This document shows positions 54,722-62,124 of a DNA stretch of 64,000 nucleotides, one piece after another. Both the position numbers and the translations under genes were made by a program. The notes under the pieces were generated by a model that saw nothing but the letters and a program-made list of their open reading frames with translations, did not search any database and had not been told where the DNA came from. The stretch is from Halolactibacillus halophilus (GTDB taxonomy: Bacteria > Bacillota > Bacilli > Bacillales > Amphibacillaceae): assembly GCF_900115605.1 (NCBI RefSeq), contig NZ_FOXC01000005.1, forward strand, positions 30,196 to 94,195, in the 5' to 3' direction. How positions within the stretch are numbered: the stretch's first letter is position 1; each line of letters opens with the position of its first letter.

Positions 54722-56037
54722 TTTTTCCGCCTCCGTTTTTTACGATTAAGTGAATCAAACATAGGGACAAGTAAAGCTGCAACAAAGCCACCACTAAAGC
54801 CGTTATTATATAAATTCATCCCACCATGCAGCATGCCCACATTCATTACCATAGAAATATGAACAAAACCAGCGATCATACCATAGATGGGACCATAAGC
54901 ACCGGCGATAGGAGCTAAAGTTGTACCAAAGAGGGCAGCTAAGATGGCGCCGGTTGACGAGACGTCCCATACTTTTAGTAAGGAAGATAAGAAAACGCCA
55001 AGCAAAATGGGCCAAACGTTTTGAATGTGCTTACCAAATGCCCCAAACCCAACGACAGTAAAAATACCTCCAATTGTTGGTCCATTTATCTCACCACCCA
55101 CAAGTAGAATGTAGCCAAGTGATAAAAACCCGAGTAAAGCCATATTTATTAAACTAACGCCAAAGCCATTTAAAAAGACAAAGTCGGTAACTAAACGACC
55201 CGAATGTTGCAGCAGCTTTCTATAGGAACTTTTTCGAAAGCGATTAAATATAAGACCAAGCAACAACATGATGAAGAAAAAAATAGAAAAATATATTAAA
55301 AATGGGGTATTATAGCCCTCTTGTGCGAGTAAGACAACTGGGGTATCCAAATTAAATGACCTGAAGATCGCCATCACAAACATACCAATCATTCCAGCTG
55401 TAAAACCAATGTTGTATAAGTTAAAACCTTGATGAAACGGAATGAAGTGATTTGCAAGAGGAGGTAAAATAAAGCCGACAAATAAACCGAAACTAATTCC
55501 TAACGGTATCGACACATATAGTGGAAAGTCGAAACCAAAGCTGACTTGACTTACTAACGGGCCAAGTGCCGTACCAAACAAAGCTGGTAACAACAACTTA
55601 CCAAGTACTGTTTTTTGATAGCGCCCCCGTAAGTACACACCCCCTATGATTGGAAGCACGTTATAAAGGTTTTTACCAAAGAAAGCAAATCCCATAATAG
55701 TAAATGCCGCCGCAATAATAGGGCCATTCATATGAACATTATTTCGATAGCTAAGGGCAATCGTTAACAGCATGAGTAGCCCTGCGTTAAAAAAGCTAGC
55801 ACCAATATTACCAACAACCATATAATCTGTGATTAATATGCTTGGACTCTTAACAATATCACCTAAACCTGTAAAAATCTCTATGGGTGTATTAAAGATA
55901 AACCCACTTAAAAGAATAGTCAGCGCAAAAAAGCTAATGACCGCATATTTAATCGGATCATCTAGTTTCAAACCACGATTGCTCGCTAGTTCTGTATTTT
56001 TACGCCTAAGTATTCTAAACCATCGCCAATTCTCCAA
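54718..56037 (-). CDS. DUF1576 multi-spanning membrane protein
   Basis: A 439-residue protein with about 11-12 hydrophobic segments. Two halves repeat the same signature: MNGPIIAAAFTIMGFAFFGKN and INGPTIGGIFTVVGFGAFGKH, followed by LPIIGGVYL and WPILLGVFL. This internal duplication with NGP/FGK motifs fits DUF1576, a family of unknown transport role. Start is TTG at 56037 with AAAGGGG nine bases upstream. It is the last chromosomal gene before the prophage. A transporter of a small solute is likely, but the substrate is unknown. Confidence 0.8.
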   Translation of the reverse strand: MENWRWFRILRRKNTELASNRGLKLDDPIKYAVISFFALTILLSGFIFNTPIEIFTGLGDIVKSPSILITDYMVVGNIGASFFNAGLLMLLTIALSYRNNVHMNGPIIAAAFTIMGFAFFGKNLYNVLPIIGGVYLRGRYQKTVLGKLLLPALFGTALGPLVSQVSFGFDFPLYVSIPLGISFGLFVGFILPPLANHFIPFHQGFNLYNIGFTAGMIGMFVMAIFRSFNLDTPVVLLAQEGYNTPFLIYFSIFFFIMLLLGLIFNRFRKSSYRKLLQHSGRLVTDFVFLNGFGVSLINMALLGFLSLGYILLVGGEINGPTIGGIFTVVGFGAFGKHIQNVWPILLGVFLSSLLKVWDVSSTGAILAALFGTTLAPIAGAYGPIYGMIAGFVHISMVMNVGMLHGGMNLYNNGFSGGFVAALLVPMFDSLNRKKRRRKK

Positions 56038-56178
56038 TTAAAACGCCCCTTTATTTATTTTCCTGTTGTTATTTTTTACATTCCTTTTTCTCACTAATAA
56101 TAAACGTGTTTTTCACATGCTGGTATACAAGGGTTACAGGACCTATCAATCCCTCAATAGCTTCATATGACTTTTCTT

Positions 56179-56211
56179 AAAAAATGCCCCGGTTCTAAAA
56201 TAGAATCAGGG
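56179..56211 (-). terminator. Hairpin terminator-like element
   Basis: CCCCGGTTCTA / TAGAATCAGGG stem (one mismatch), followed on the minus strand by CATTTTTTAAG. It lies in the 56038-56381 gap, downstream of the tRNA scar. A small inverted repeat GTGATCA...TGATCAC (56292-56310) is also there. Confidence 0.5.
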
Positions 56212-56345
56212 ACTTTGTATTTTATGCATTAAAGCGAGTCTGCTTCAACTTTCTTAGTTATTACTAAAAATCTACCTACTTTGGTTTAAACGTGATCAAT
56301 CGGTGATCACAGATATATTTTTCGATAACAGATCCAATATAAATA

Positions 56346-56375
56346 ACAAAAGAACCCTTGAATATCAAGGGTTCT
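56346..56375 (-). terminator. Former terminator of the tRNA gene
   Basis: AGAACCCTTGA-ATA-TCAAGGGTTCT, a perfect 11-bp stem followed on the minus strand by TTTTG. It starts 7 bases after the tRNA 3' scar and was probably the tRNA-Val terminator before phage insertion. Confidence 0.75.
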
Positions 56376-56381
56376 CGGTAG

Positions 56382-56423
56382 TGACTTCGACTGGGCTCGA
56401 ACCAGCGACCCCCACCCTGTCAA
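56382..56423 (-). other. tRNA-Val(GAC) 3'-half, prophage attachment-site scar
   Basis: On the minus strand the segment reads TTGACAG (anticodon loop, GAC), stem GGTGG, variable loop, T-arm GCTGG-TTCGAGC-CCAGT and acceptor strand CGAAGTC-A. The 5' half, the D-arm and an encoded CCA (here CTA) are missing. Phage integration into a tRNA 3' end leaves such a displaced half on one side and rebuilds the tRNA on the other. The tRNA terminator lies just to the left, so left is chromosome and right is prophage. A complete tRNA-Val should lie beyond the right edge of the window. Confidence 0.75.
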
Positions 56424-56459
56424 AATAAACTTAATCCCTTTTTAGTAATTCTATAATTT

Positions 56460-56492
56460 AAAAACCGCTATTATTGGCGGTTTTATTTTTTT
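56460..56492 (+). terminator. Hairpin terminator inside the prophage end
   Basis: AAAACCGC-TATTATT-GGCGGTTTT followed by ATTTTTTT; perfect 7-8 bp stem. It stops rightward transcripts reading in from the chromosome. Confidence 0.75.
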
Positions 56493-56516
56493 ATTAAGTT
56501 TACTAACTATTAAAAA

Positions 56517-56544
56517 ATGTGGTCATGTGGTCAAAATGTGGTCA
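56517..56544 (+). repeat. Three ATGTGGTCA direct repeats, candidate integrase arm sites
   Basis: ATGTGGTCA occurs at 56517, 56525 and 56536, about 100-150 bases inside the tRNA scar. Direct repeats at this distance from the core site are typical arm-type integrase sites of temperate phages. Read as protein the same stretch gives KNVVMWSKCGQSCF and a stop, which resembles integrase C-termini, but no longer frame supports a gene. Confidence 0.5.
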
Positions 56545-56713
56545 ATCATGTTTTTAGTGGAGACGATTAGCATAAAATGAAATCTACTCTTTTTTAGAAA
56601 AATAAAATTGTTTATACCATTTATCATCTTTTTTGTCAAAAGTGATCTCTATAAACAATTGGTTAGAAATTGATTTATTTAATCACTCTGTGAATTCATT
56701 ATGAAGAAGTCGT

Positions 56714-57199
56714 TTAATTTTTGAAAATATGCAGGCCGACTATTTTTTCAAGAACCCATATACAACGTATAATTCTAAATGCAACAATTATCAACGACCA
56801 AATGGACAACACAGTTAAACAGTATACCGGATTAGAATCTTTATCAAAGATTAGGCTAATTAAAGAAATCAAGAACATGACCCCTAAATATTTGCTAGTA
56901 CTGAAAAAAATTGTAAATATCGTTTTGTAATGCTTACTTCTTTTTAACTGTTCCATTCGCTCATTTGAACTAGTAGTCAAAAGTACTGAAAGCCCCGTTA
57001 TTACAAACCCGATTAATGCTCCTGATAACGTTGCCAATGTTCCATAAAGCATTTCTCTAATGCCATCTAACTTATCAGATAAAACTTCAATACCAACATA
57101 TTTATAAAAAATACCTACCATCACTGCAATCACCAATAACGATATTATTAACTCAATTCCTAAAAAGTGAGATCTGTATATGCGTTTCATTATTAGCAT
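56714..57199 (-). CDS. Small four-segment membrane protein, prophage accessory gene
   Basis: About 161 residues, with four predicted membrane helices: about 14-34, 48-72, 95-118 and 125-145. No motif known to me. It follows the 309-residue gene after 7-10 bases in the same orientation, so the two form an operon. The start is uncertain (TTG 57202, ATG 57199 or ATG 57190); AAGAAGG lies close upstream. It is in the accessory region between the attachment site and the lysis genes, where superinfection-exclusion and defence genes often sit. A membrane effector is a reasonable guess, not a finding. Confidence 0.65.
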   Translation of the reverse strand: MLIMKRIYRSHFLGIELIISLLVIAVMVGIFYKYVGIEVLSDKLDGIREMLYGTLATLSGALIGFVITGLSVLLTTSSNERMEQLKRSKHYKTIFTIFFSTSKYLGVMFLISLISLIFDKDSNPVYCLTVLSIWSLIIVAFRIIRCIWVLEKIVGLHIFKN

Positions 57200-57209
57200 C
57201 AACCTTCTT

Positions 57210-58139
57210 TTAGAAATTTCCCTTCAACTCCAAATAAGCTTCGTTAATTCTCTCGAACATACTTTCAAAGTCAACTGATCTGCTTCTTTCACCTATTGTT
57301 GTTACCTTTTTCGATGTTATCATTTTATCTTCTAATAAATCAAATGTTTTGTTATTTTTCTCAGATAAAGATTCAGCATCAACTTTCATCCTGTTTATTT
57401 TTTGTCTATTATCACTAGTAGAAAGCAAATCTTTTAGACTCGATTTTGAAAACGGTAATGGGAAGCCTCCTCTAGAGTATTTCTTTTTTCTCAGGATTAC
57501 CTCGACTGATTCAGCATCAGAAACATTGGCTGCTGATTCAAATGCACTATATAAATCTCTATCCAAGTTCTCTAAAACAGATAAATCATTCCTTGATATT
57601 TCCATCTGAAAAAAATTGATTTCACCTACATCTTGAAGTAATGTATCTAGGTCTTGGTTTAAAATTGGATTTAATTTTATAAATTCAAAAGGGTTAGAAG
57701 AGTGTCTACTTTTTTCTCTTAAGTAAGCACTGAGCCCTGTTGCTCGAGGACCAAAAAAATTAAATTCTACTCCTAACACATCATCCGCAGGGTAATAAAT
57801 AAAATGTATTATTTCTGCCAAACCGCTATTCATTGGTATTTCTAAGGGTTTTAAAACTCCAGCCGTCTCAATCTCCGGCAAAGCACTTCTTCTGGAAATT
57901 GCAAACCTTCCTTGAATAGAGTCGGCGGAAATATTTGTATCAATTAAAAAGCTTACATCATTATTTAAATAATATTTAAATCTTGACCTTTCATGATCAC
58001 CTTTTAACTCTAATTCAGCGATATTCTTAAAAACTTCTTTCGGGTTAGAATGCCTTTGAAAATTATTTGTCCCAGGTTGTAATTCGGAAATTTCAAAACG
58101 GAAAAAATGTATTTTTCTAATTATTTCGTTATTACTCAT
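57210..58139 (-). CDS. Uncharacterised 309-residue prophage accessory protein
   Basis: A soluble protein that starts MSNNEIIRKIHFFRFEIS and contains a well-formed block, IQGRFAISRRSALPEIE then PLEIPMNSGLAEIIHFIYY and LGVEFNFFGPRATGLSAYL. The C-terminal third is charged and helical. I have a vague sense that similar GRxxxxRR/EFNFxGPR proteins occur in phage or mobile contexts, but I cannot name the family. AAAGGAGG precedes the ATG. The following gene encodes a four-segment membrane protein. A sensor plus membrane effector, as in several anti-phage systems, is an inference from architecture and location. Confidence 0.6.
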   Translation of the reverse strand: MSNNEIIRKIHFFRFEISELQPGTNNFQRHSNPKEVFKNIAELELKGDHERSRFKYYLNNDVSFLIDTNISADSIQGRFAISRRSALPEIETAGVLKPLEIPMNSGLAEIIHFIYYPADDVLGVEFNFFGPRATGLSAYLREKSRHSSNPFEFIKLNPILNQDLDTLLQDVGEINFFQMEISRNDLSVLENLDRDLYSAFESAANVSDAESVEVILRKKKYSRGGFPLPFSKSSLKDLLSTSDNRQKINRMKVDAESLSEKNNKTFDLLEDKMITSKKVTTIGERSRSVDFESMFERINEAYLELKGNF

Positions 58140-58309
58140 ATGATTTTTCTCCTCCTTTGTGTCTGCTATACTACATACTTCGACAAAAAACTCGTGAATT
58201 CCTGTTTCATAAGAAAATTTTTCAGAATGTTTTCCTTATAATATAGCAGGATATTTACTATCGAATACAGAATATTACATCACAAGACAAAAAACTGAGG
58301 AGAATTGAA

Positions 58310-58510
58310 ATGAATCATAATTATTGGAAAGTCGGCATGTATGAATGCGGGATGATTACTCAAAGTTTTAAAGTTGATTCAGAATCAGAAGCTAAACAGA
58401 TCGCCGAAGGTTGGTCGAAGTTTAATGCGCCTATGGAAATATTTATTGTTTCGGATAATGGGACATTCTTGAACAGAGATGGTTATAGTCAAGTGTTTAA
58501 GAGTTGGTAA
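58310..58510 (+). CDS. Small hypothetical prophage protein
   Basis: A 66-residue soluble protein (MNHNYWKVGMYECGMITQS...) with alternating strands and helices and no motif known to me. GAGGAG precedes the ATG, and TATAAT at 58237-58242 is a possible -10. It is read against the direction of the surrounding prophage genes and is divergent from the 309-residue gene, so it probably has its own promoter and may be expressed in the lysogen. Confidence 0.6.
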   Translation: MNHNYWKVGMYECGMITQSFKVDSESEAKQIAEGWSKFNAPMEIFIVSDNGTFLNRDGYSQVFKSW

Positions 58511-58585
58511 GTATTTAATTATGCAAAGCAAAGGACTAAATTACCTTAAACAAGATGTAAACGACCAAAGGATGGAGTTTTTTAA

Positions 58586-59038
58586 ATGTATGAATCGTTT
58601 TTAACATCATTACCTGCGTTGATTGGAGTATTTATAGGTGGCACCATTACTTTCATTACGCAAACCATGTCAGATAAAAGAAATGAAAAACTTCAAGAAA
58701 AAGAACGTATAGAGAACGTACGTATAAGGAAACTAAGAGTTTTCGGTGAAATTATAAGAAATGAAAGTAATAGCCCTCTTATATATTCTGATCGTCAAGG
58801 GGCCATATTGGAATTCGATTGGAAACTATATTCAGATAATAATAGAAATATTTTATACGATAATATTGAATTGTTAAACAATGAAATCATTGAATTAATA
58901 TTAGATATGGATTTCAACTATGCAAAACTCAATTTTTTAGAAGAAGATGAATTTGGTTTTATAACCAAGTCTATATATGATGATTATTCAATCATTCTAA
59001 ATATGATAAAGGAAGAAATGAACCAAATTATAAAGTAA
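58586..59038 (+). CDS. Single-pass membrane protein with charged coiled coil, prophage accessory
   Basis: A 150-residue protein: one N-terminal hydrophobic segment (about residues 5-25), a very charged helix (MSDKRNEKLQEKERIENVR) and an acidic tail. ATGGAG precedes the ATG. No family recognised. It follows the 66-residue gene by 75 bases and is closed by a bidirectional terminator. Small proteins of this build in temperate phages sometimes exclude other phages or inhibit host functions; nothing more can be said. Confidence 0.6.
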   Translation: MYESFLTSLPALIGVFIGGTITFITQTMSDKRNEKLQEKERIENVRIRKLRVFGEIIRNESNSPLIYSDRQGAILEFDWKLYSDNNRNILYDNIELLNNEIIELILDMDFNYAKLNFLEEDEFGFITKSIYDDYSIILNMIKEEMNQIIK

Positions 59039-59040
59039 TT

Positions 59041-59079
59041 CAAAAAAAGCCCCTCACGCTATGTGAAGGGACTTTTTAT
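59041..59079. terminator. Bidirectional terminator between converging prophage genes
   Basis: AAAAAAAGCCCCTCAC / GTGAAGGGACTTTTTA with a 5-base loop; A- and T-runs on both sides serve the genes at 59038 and 59097. Confidence 0.8.
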
Positions 59080-59096
59080 TTGGCAAGATTAAATAA

Positions 59097-59744
59097 TCAA
59101 ATTTTTATCATTTTTCCAATATGTTCGCTATACTCACATACTTCTGAATATACCTTTTCCATCATCTCTTCTGGCGTTAAATTGTTATGTGCTCCTGGCA
59201 AAAACAAGTGATATGGGTCAAGTGCAATCGCCTTTAAAATATGCTTAGAGTGTCTTTGTCTATCGTCAGTTTTAGGCTTAATAACATAAGTACAAATCAC
59301 CCTAAACGCACCCCTACTCCCTAATAAGCTTTCTGTTACAATAACGCTTTTCCTGAAATAGTCACAATTCTCCTTGAAAAAGGAAGCGCCTACATATTCA
59401 CACAATATCCCCTTTATTCTTTGTTTGTTTTTCCCCTTATAGTCAATCGGATCGCTACTAGTTAACAGTAAGGAAGGGTCACGGTTTAACTTTTCCAAAC
59501 CAATTTCTACATTCGAATCTATTGCTTTTTCTTCAAGGGTTGGAATCATATTTGAAAACATGAATTCAGGCAAATTAATACTGGTTTTAACTGATTGATC
59601 CATTTCGACTTTCGGCTTAACTTTAATAACGTTTATTTCATAAGGATTATAACTCTCTGTTACCAATTCTCTAACATTTACTATAGATTCACCTTGCTCT
59701 TCATTATTTAAACTATCAAAATGAACATCAATATTATCAAACAT
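59097..59744 (-). CDS. Unknown protein paired with a Panacea antitoxin, candidate toxin
   Basis: A 215-residue soluble protein. The first 100 residues are acidic and strand-rich; the middle holds KNKQRIKGILCEYVGASFF and ESLLGSRGAFRVICTYVIK. No known toxin motif was recognised. It shares one base with the upstream Panacea-domain gene, the tight coupling typical of toxin-antitoxin pairs in which Panacea is paired with many unrelated toxins. Alternatively it could be a host-takeover or structural-accessory protein. Function is inferred only from the partner. Confidence 0.55.
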   Translation of the reverse strand: MFDNIDVHFDSLNNEEQGESIVNVRELVTESYNPYEINVIKVKPKVEMDQSVKTSINLPEFMFSNMIPTLEEKAIDSNVEIGLEKLNRDPSLLLTSSDPIDYKGKNKQRIKGILCEYVGASFFKENCDYFRKSVIVTESLLGSRGAFRVICTYVIKPKTDDRQRHSKHILKAIALDPYHLFLPGAHNNLTPEEMMEKVYSEVCEYSEHIGKMIKI

Positions 59745-60253
59745 TACTTCTTTATATACCTTTCATTGTATTCCTTTATAATGTCAGCGTTATCCATAGG
59801 GATATGATTTAAGCCTTCTTTATACTGATCCATCCAACACTTATCTTGATGTGTCCTATCGACTAAGCTAAAATCATCAATTTCATTAGTTTGCTTGATT
59901 ATACTGTCAATGAATTGTTTAATATTTTTACCTTCAGGTGTATGATCAAGCATTTCTTCATCTTGAGAGTCTTCGTAACAACCTTGTTTTTCATCGTTAT
60001 AAACCTCAACCTCTACAGGTCCGTATCTCCACGCTTCAAACTTCGCATTAAAGAGTAGTTTAGGATAGCTTTGATTATCAAACTCATCATCTCCATTGTC
60101 TTTTGTTTCTGACAAGTTACCATATGTTGCACCGTAATAAGCAAAAAGAAGGTATAAGGTTTTTTGAATTTTTATTTTCGTTGGGTTAGATAATTTTAAG
60201 TATAAATAATTAACTAAATCATCTTTATTATCAAATACATAATTAGTTCCCAT
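59744..60253 (-). CDS. Panacea (SocA/DUF4065)-domain protein, candidate antitoxin
   Basis: A 169-residue protein. The Panacea pattern is clear: KIQKTLYLLFAYYGATYG, then FEAWRYGPVEVEVYND, then LVDRTHQDKCWMDQYKEGLN and IIKEYNERY. Panacea domains act as antitoxins that neutralise diverse partner toxins, and are frequent in prophages. AGGAGGG precedes the ATG. The partner at 59097 overlaps it by one base. Leftward, between the endolysin and the accessory genes, so it may be made in the lysogen. Confidence 0.82.
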   Translation of the reverse strand: MGTNYVFDNKDDLVNYLYLKLSNPTKIKIQKTLYLLFAYYGATYGNLSETKDNGDDEFDNQSYPKLLFNAKFEAWRYGPVEVEVYNDEKQGCYEDSQDEEMLDHTPEGKNIKQFIDSIIKQTNEIDDFSLVDRTHQDKCWMDQYKEGLNHIPMDNADIIKEYNERYIKK

Positions 60254-60330
60254 GCTAAATCCCTCCTATATAATACATTACCCATTCTCTCAGTTTTAAC
60301 TCAATATATCAAGTTATTTATATAATATGT

Positions 60331-60356
60331 AGCCCTTCATTAAAAGTGAAGGGCTT
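60331..60356 (-). terminator. Hairpin after the lysis genes
   Basis: AGCCCTTCA / TGAAGGGCT, a perfect 9-bp stem with an 8-base loop, 10 bases after the endolysin stop. The following minus-strand tail is AT-rich without a pure T-run, so termination may be partial. Confidence 0.55.
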
Positions 60357-60365
60357 TAACTCTAT

Positions 60366-61160
60366 CTATTTAAACGTACCTGCATTTAATCGTTTTTGAA
60401 GTTCTTTAACGACTAATGACGGACGACTTAAGTTATTATCTCTAACAGTACCTAAATACGCTTGTAACGCACCAATTGTTACAGGCCCAAGCAAGCCATC
60501 TTGCTTTACTTTAACTAGCTTTTGTAATGCCTTAATGACTAAGCTGCCTTTTTTTTCGGTACCAAATTCGACTGTTGTTCCATACAGTGCTTCCGTCACC
60601 TCATTACGTGATTGGTCACTCAAGATACCATCTTGTACAGTACCCAATGCTTTTTGTAATGCTTTAGTTGTTGCGTTACCCCATTTACCATCAACAGCTA
60701 AACCGGATGTTTGGGCAGGATATAAATCTTTTTTCAAGTATTGTTCTGGATCAACAGCGTTAGATTTTGCCATATTCCACAATCCGCCTTTGTGGATTTC
60801 AAAATGCAGATGCTGACCAGTCGAATTACCTGTTGAGCCCATCTGGCCAATCACATCACCTTGCTTCACTCGTTGGCCGTCTTTAAAACGACGTGAGTTT
60901 TCGCGCATGTGCGCATAGACAGTTTCCCACGTTTCTACATTAATAGAGTGTTCAATCATGATTGTTTCACCGTACGATGTAGATGTATAGCTACGTCTCA
61001 CTACGCCATCAGCCGCTGCGTAAATTGGACGTGTGCCACTCTCTGCAATATCAATACCATTATGTTTAGATTGTGCTTCGCCCGTGATTGGATGTCGTCT
61101 CCAACCAAATGGGCTTGTGATACGTTTTGTGTCAGTTGGCCATATAAATGTTTTTGCCAT
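60366..61160 (-). CDS. Phage endolysin, M23 peptidase with C-terminal binding repeats
   Basis: A 264-residue lysin. The zinc ligands of LytM/M23 endopeptidases are present: HNGIDIAE, and HLHFEIHKG. The C-terminal half has two to three peptidoglycan-binding-like repeats (VDGKWGNATTKALQKALG, QDGLLGPVTIGALQAYLG). It lacks a signal peptide, as expected for a lysin released by the holin. AAAGGGAGAG precedes the ATG. Directly downstream of the holin gene. It cuts peptide bridges of the host wall at the end of the lytic cycle. Confidence 0.93.
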   Translation of the reverse strand: MAKTFIWPTDTKRITSPFGWRRHPITGEAQSKHNGIDIAESGTRPIYAAADGVVRRSYTSTSYGETIMIEHSINVETWETVYAHMRENSRRFKDGQRVKQGDVIGQMGSTGNSTGQHLHFEIHKGGLWNMAKSNAVDPEQYLKKDLYPAQTSGLAVDGKWGNATTKALQKALGTVQDGILSDQSRNEVTEALYGTTVEFGTEKKGSLVIKALQKLVKVKQDGLLGPVTIGALQAYLGTVRDNNLSRPSLVVKELQKRLNAGTFK

Positions 61161-61202
61161 ATTAAGTCTCTCCCTTTTTAGTTAAATTAAAAAGATGCTG
61201 CA

Positions 61203-61469
61203 CTAAGCAACATCTTTAGTCATACCGTCACGTTTTTTTATTAACTCAAACAACCCTGTTCCCGATAGACCTGCGAACCCACCGGCCCACAACCGCAATA
61301 CCAACTCAAAATCCGTAAACGGATAAGCGATTGCGCCTACTAACAAACCAACAATTAAACTAATTAACGGTAAGTAATTTTTAGATATATTAACCGTTTT
61401 CTTGACCAGTTCTACTACCGCTGTGACAATTGGCAACAGTAAAGTAGCAAAAACTAATACTTGTTCCAT
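61203..61469 (-). CDS. Phage holin
   Basis: An 88-residue protein with two to three hydrophobic segments (about 5-22, 34-50 and 55-75) and a charged tail, the size and pattern of small Gram-positive holins. Its place between an XhlA-like gene and the endolysin fixes the role: it permeabilises the membrane so the endolysin reaches the wall. GGGGAGG precedes the ATG. Confidence 0.88.
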   Translation of the reverse strand: MEQVLVFATLLLPIVTAVVELVKKTVNISKNYLPLISLIVGLLVGAIAYPFTDFELVLRLWAGGFAGLSGTGLFELIKKRDGMTKDVA

Positions 61470-61485
61470 AGGTTTTCACCTCCCC

Positions 61486-61785
61486 TCAATTATAAAATTG
61501 GTTAAGCATAACAATTAGTGTAATTAAAGCAAAAAGCCATCCGCCCCAATTGCGAATAGCTTCAAATACGGTTGATTTACCTTTATTAATCCCTTGAGAC
61601 TCTTGTACCTGTTTCTTAACTTCTTCAATTTCTTCTCTAACTAAGCCAACTTCTTCTCTCAGTCCGTTATATTGCTTTATTACCGCACGTGTTTCTCTCA
61701 TCTCTGAACGTAAATCTTTGAAATCACCAGAAATAGCGTTAATCTGTTCAAATAAATCTTTGTTTGTGTACCACTGTTCTTGCAT
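61486..61785 (-). CDS. XhlA-like membrane-associated lysis protein
   Basis: A 99-residue protein with a long amphipathic coiled coil (residues 15-65) and one C-terminal membrane segment (75-95), the build of haemolysin XhlA. In PBSX-type phages XhlA works with the holin in lysis. It lies 16 bases upstream of the holin with a TAGGAGG ribosome site. Assignment is by architecture and neighbours. Confidence 0.8.
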   Translation of the reverse strand: MQEQWYTNKDLFEQINAISGDFKDLRSEMRETRAVIKQYNGLREEVGLVREEIEEVKKQVQESQGINKGKSTVFEAIRNWGGWLFALITLIVMLNQFYN

Positions 61786-61817
61786 AATCGACCTCCTAAC
61801 TAGATATTTAAGTAAAC

Positions 61818-61840
61818 AAAAAACACCTCAATCGAGGTGC
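61818..61840 (-). terminator. Terminator upstream of the lysis genes
   Basis: Minus strand GCACCTC-GATT-GAGGTG followed by TTTTTTG, directly after the stop at 61841. It separates the lysis cassette from the small late genes, so lysis genes may be read through at reduced level or have their own promoter. Confidence 0.8.
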
Positions 61841-62077
61841 TTAAGTCCACAAATTAATGTAATCAATAACTTGTTTTTCACAATCAGTGCTTAATCGGAG
61901 AGGCATTTCTAGCCTAAGACCTCTTTCTACTTCAATAAAGGGGATTGTATTTACTTTCTCATTGTAAAACTTTGACTCTACTTTCGAAAAAATATTGTCT
62001 CGTTCTGATTCACTCTTGAATTCCCATTCTTCCATACTGTGTGGTGCTACTAATCTAATTATTGGTTTTTTGCTCAT
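61841..62077 (-). CDS. Small hypothetical prophage protein
   Basis: A 78-residue soluble protein (MSKKPIIRLVAPHSMEEWEF...) without recognised motif. AGAGAGGAC precedes the ATG. A terminator lies at its stop codon. It lies 47 bases after the HELCH gene. It reads like a small cytoplasmic accessory protein; no function can be given. Confidence 0.6.
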   Translation of the reverse strand: MSKKPIIRLVAPHSMEEWEFKSESERDNIFSKVESKFYNEKVNTIPFIEVERGLRLEMPLRLSTDCEKQVIDYINLWT

Positions 62078-62124
62078 AAAGCCGTCCTCTCTGTTTCTCC
62101 ATATCTTGAACTAAAGAAGGAAAA

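Noticed and set aside
56500..56560. Possible integrase C-terminus on the plus strand (VVMWSKCGQ then stop)
   Set aside because: Only about 15 residues, no upstream frame with integrase motifs and adjacent to the attachment core; better explained by repeated arm-type sites.
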